Assembly: GCF_008831285.2 (NCBI RefSeq)
Contig: NC_045138.2
Coordinates: 39,609,115 to 39,673,114, forward strand
DNA length: 64,000 nucleotides
Source of the DNA: Nymphaea colorata
Taxonomy: Eukaryota > Streptophyta > Magnoliopsida > Nymphaeales > Nymphaeaceae
Direction of reading: 5' to 3'
The position numbers were made by a program, and so were the translations under genes. The notes under the pieces are model-generated. The model did not search any database. It was not told where the DNA came from and worked only from the letters and a program-made list of their open reading frames with translations. Shown piece by piece: positions 60,227 to 64,000 of this stretch (positions are counted from its first letter, which is position 1; every line of letters begins with the position of its first letter).

Positions 60227-63200
60227 GAAGGCAACTTCTTATGACGTGTTGTCGTGTGATTATATTTGACAACTGATTGTTAAATTTTAAAATAATATTT
60301 AATATATACGATGTTTCTTGGAACATAAGCATGGTTTTTTTTAAATTATGTGTCCTATAATTATATATTCTAAGAAAACATTTTTTTTTTTTTTACCGAA
60401 CACCAAATAAAAGTAGTAGAGCATCTTCCTAGATGCTTAGGCTGAGGATAGGCGAACTTTGCATCAGTTTTTGCCAAGAAATCTCACCTTTGCTATTGAG
60501 TTAGATGTTGTTGGCTATGTGTACTGTCTGATACGGGTTAACACAAGTATGATAATGGCAATATTGATTGAATTATTGTTCTTGACAAATTTGATTGAAT
60601 TATTGATTGTCTTCAACTTTAACACTGCCTATGTCACAAAATAAATTTCATATATTTATTAAATATTATTAATCCAAACAGCTAGTAACCTTCCTACTTG
60701 ATCTAAAGAGAAAGGTTCGATTCCAATTTTGATGTGAATTGAAATCTATCATCTCTTAGCACAATATTTGTCCTTCATCTAGGCAAAAAAATGATTGACT
60801 GCAATGTTTTTGGCCCTTACCTTATTCTATTGCTGCCTTCCATAAGCTTCCATCGAGAATATGACATAAAACTAAATAGTTTAGTTACGGTGTTCATTGA
60901 CCTATTCGACTCCCCTCGAAGTCGTAACTGCTTACATACTTAAGCAATATTTGATTCGATTAAGAGAAGAACGCAAAATAATTTGCCATTATGGAGACGA
61001 TGCAAATTGAAATGGTTTCATTCTCAACTGTCGCAACAACAAAATTTGTCAAAGTAAACGAAATACTTTATGCATCGAAACATACATTAGTGACCCCACT
61101 TGTTATTTTCAATCCTCCAACACCTGGTATAATTTTGTGGCTGAGCTGCTCTAGACCCAATATCCATGATAAAGGATGGAAGCTACGTTAACATAAAAAT
61201 CAATGAAGAAGAGGGTAAGATTCTGCATTAATGAAAGATAATCGATCAACATGGAACTTTATTGGTGAAGATTAGTTGAATCATTCTACCATTATTCAAA
61301 AAATCAAATCGATCTAGTCGACTGGACATCTAGGTGTAAAGCACTGTTTCGGTATCGGCCGCGAGAGCCGGGCGAATCAACTCAATCAGTTATGAATCAA
61401 CAAAAGATATTGTTATGTACCTTTTTATAGGCCGATGAATCAAATTGTTTTGCCACCAATTCGATTCGAATGGGCCGATTCATAAAAACACGACCAGTTT
61501 GGATAGAAGATAGGTCGTGCTAGTAGGTCAACCTTGATTAATCGATAAAATATATACCATGACTATATAATTAAATAAAAAGCCTAATAAGCCATTTGAC
61601 AATAGTAATAGCATGTTATTGTTTTATGTATCTGTCCCAAATATTAGAGCAGGTTCATGAAATATTGTAATACAGTGTTCCACAAATAGAAAATATTGTA
61701 ATACAGTGTTCCACAAATAGACAAGGTTCGTGCCAGGCGAACCCATAACTTTTGCGCTCGAAAAGTGCCAGTAAATTCATTGCTCTATTCTTGTTGTTGT
61801 GATTAGAAGTTGAAAGAAAAGGTTTGCCTCATCTTGCTGGCGTTAAATTAGATTTTCTTAAATTTGATAGCAAAGATTGAGCAATATGTTAAATTCCAAG
61901 ACATAAATGCTCAATCTCTCCATGGAATTCCATGTAACTATCAAGCTGATCAAGAACTTGAAGATCTCACATGAGATTAATCAACTCTTGAGAAGGCGAA
62001 AGGCCTTTGAGAGCTAAATAACTTTAGCCTTTGCATTTATTTAACCTTAGTTTCCATTGACTCAATTTGAGTTCATATTCTCTCGATTCTCTCAAGCACC
62101 AATTTGGCGATTGAATATTCTTAACATTTCTTTACTTGGCATAAAACCGAAAAGTTGGCTCAGTGATCTCAAAATTATATTTGACCTTCTCTCTCTAGAA
62201 GTAAATGGGCAGCTTTAACTTCCCACTTTATTGCGGACTCAATTACCAAGATGTTATTTAATGTTTATTCAAAAGTTTTCAAACCAAGGAAAATCCCAAT
62301 AAAGTTAAGAAAAAAAGAAAAATCGGAAGCAAGGAAGAACCAAGTTGGTGCAATGAATTCCAAGTTGAAGCCTTATAATTAATGGTTTGATTAGATAGTG
62401 TGGGACCAAGAGGTGCATTATTGAGCTTGGGCTGTTTTGTCATCAAATGAATAGTAAAATAATACTATGAAAACCATATTTTATATGACGAATGATAAGG
62501 CAGCCTCATTATTTTGCGATGATCGTGACATCATGGGGATAAGTCTATCAGAGACATGTAGGGCCCCCATTTACTTCATCAATCCAACAAATAATTCACC
62601 AAAAAAGTCTCCTTTTGTTAACTTATTGTTCATGATGTTGCATCTTCAACCACCCAACCAGGGCAGCCACATTTTTCTTCTTTTTTTTTTTTTTTATACA
62701 GGTTTGTTTATACTTGCTCTATCATGAACATAAAAGAATCCTTCTATGTCTCAACTCTCAACATTCAACTCTCTCTCTCTCTCTTTATATATGTATACAT
62801 GTCAAAAAGTAACTTTATGAAAAGCGAATGACATTTTAACTTTTTAAAATTGATAAAACTACTCTTTGTATGACAGGTTCTTAAGTCATCTAATCAAACA
62901 ATCAGATATGGTTTCTCTTTATGTTCTAAGTGTAGTCCTTTAATATGGTTTTGCGTATTGCTCTCGATCTTTTACACCTTCAAGACATTATTTTTTCGCT
63001 AGAGTGTGCTAAGGTAATAGCAGCTAATAGGATAAATACAATAAGAACTCTTATAACCTTGTCTATAGAAAGAGAAGTTTTCTCTACCCTCGTAGTTGAA
63101 AACTACTTTAATGATACTCATTTTTCGAAGGTGGATCTCACGAAACAAATCATATATATGGATGCAAATCTTGGTCTTCGAAGAACTTTGAGCTAATCAA

Positions 63201-64000
63201 AAAAATATGATGTTCTATTAATAGCTTACAAAGTCCGATCTAAACATCAAGAAAATTGTTTCTTTATAACGTTTCCATATTATTAAACATGGACACAAAC
63301 GTCCAAATGGCTAGGTTTACAAAAGTTAACTTGACCATGTGAATTTCAAAATATAAATCTAATCAAGTAGGTAGGTTTTTCATGTCTATAAATGTAGGGA
63401 TAAAAAAAAATATGATTTTTCATTATATAAATTGGATACTATGACGTTTAAAATTCAGACATTATTGGCTTGGCGTATTATAAAATATGATATACAAAAT
63501 GAGAATTCATTGTTATTCATCTCTTCAGATTTACATGTATCTTAAAGATAGAGTTAAAGAACGATAAACCTTGTTTATGTAGTCTTAACATGATTTTTCA
63601 CGTAATTAGTCTAACTTTCTATAATCTTATAATCGATTTAGTAGAGAATGTATCCAAAGCAACGACTTGATGATAAAAAAAAAAAAAAAAAAAACAAGTT
63701 TGACTTTCTTGCAGATTTTTCAGACCAATCGACAATCCGCATATTATATATCCATTTCATGTAGTTTGTCTGCCATCTTTTAGTTGATGTATCATGTAAA
63801 ATTTCAGCTTGTGGACTACAACTCATTTAGTGATATGTAAGATTCAACTCCAAAAGCATAGACAAGGATATAATATATCCGTAACACATTGACATTTTTT
63901 AGCTTATAAATATTATGAGGTTCAGAACATGGTGAAGACTGCATCCTAAATACATCAGTGCGGTCGTGTTGAGTTGACAGTATCTTTAGCTCAAAAATTC
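60227..64000. other. Intergenic, no recognised gene
   Basis: About 3.8 kb of AT-rich sequence. GGTTCGATTCC at 60716-60726 looks like a pol III B box and may mark a SINE relic. ORFs of 86 and 83 codons at 62467-62727 and 62945-63196 have no family features. An A-tract occurs at 63677-63694. Confidence 0.4.
61661..61722. repeat. 31-bp tandem duplication
   Basis: AATATTGTAATACAGTGTTC starts at 61661 and again at 61692; the two units are identical. The segment follows a Tourist-like GCCATTTGACAATAG end at about 61592. Confidence 0.85.

Noticed and set aside
60716-60726. GGTTCGATTCC, possible tRNA gene B box
   Set aside because: No matching acceptor stem, anticodon arm or proper A box could be found, so it is not a tRNA gene; a SINE relic is possible but unproven.
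1-64000. CRISPR arrays, prokaryotic operons, rRNA genes
   Set aside because: Intron-containing plant genes and the absence of regularly spaced repeats or rRNA sequence exclude these.

Overview
The window is plant nuclear DNA, from a flowering plant. The genes are intron-rich and separated by long AT-rich spacers, and the four convincing proteins belong to land-plant families: an ADNT1-type mitochondrial carrier, a JAR1-type GH3 enzyme, a MORF8-type organellar RNA-editing factor and a bHLH-ACT transcription factor. All splice sites were read by eye, and each assembled reading frame closes without internal stops. The proteins do not let me name a species. The GH3 and carrier sequences look as close to monocot or early-diverging angiosperm proteins as to eudicot ones, which is only an impression from memory.

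Layout. Positions 1-12.4 kb hold the adenine nucleotide carrier on the + strand (8 coding exons, 355 codons, introns up to 3 kb). Positions 12.4-37.6 kb are a gene-poor stretch of about 25 kb with small, mostly non-autonomous repeats: hAT-like MITEs with CAGGGGCGGAG ends, Tourist-like MITEs with TAA/TTA target duplications, two tRNA-derived SINE candidates (one nested in a decayed LINE), and GAGCTCG-rich degenerate repeats. Positions 37.6-42.8 kb hold the GH3/JAR1-like gene on the + strand, with a 5' UTR intron and one GC-AG coding intron. Positions 42.8-48.4 kb are spacer with one clean hAT-like MITE. Positions 48.4-51.5 kb hold the MORF8-like gene on the - strand (4 exons, 425 aa, with a 75-bp in-frame tandem repeat). 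Positions 53.8-56.9 kb hold the bHLH gene on the - strand (2 exons, 268 aa), with a 41-codon upstream ORF and a nearly perfect 195-bp tandem duplication across its exon 1/intron border. Positions 57-64 kb are spacer with another MITE and a long TA repeat.

The genes are independent transcription units, not a cluster. Two (carrier and MORF8) serve mitochondria and share leader or promoter motifs (TGGGCC and/or CTAGGGTTT). The GH3 gene makes the active jasmonate conjugate, and a G-box lies in its 5' UTR. The observations most worth checking are the 195-bp duplication carrying a second copy of the bHLH splice donor, the 41-codon uORF upstream of it, and the GC-AG intron in the GH3 gene. I found no clearly new multi-gene system.
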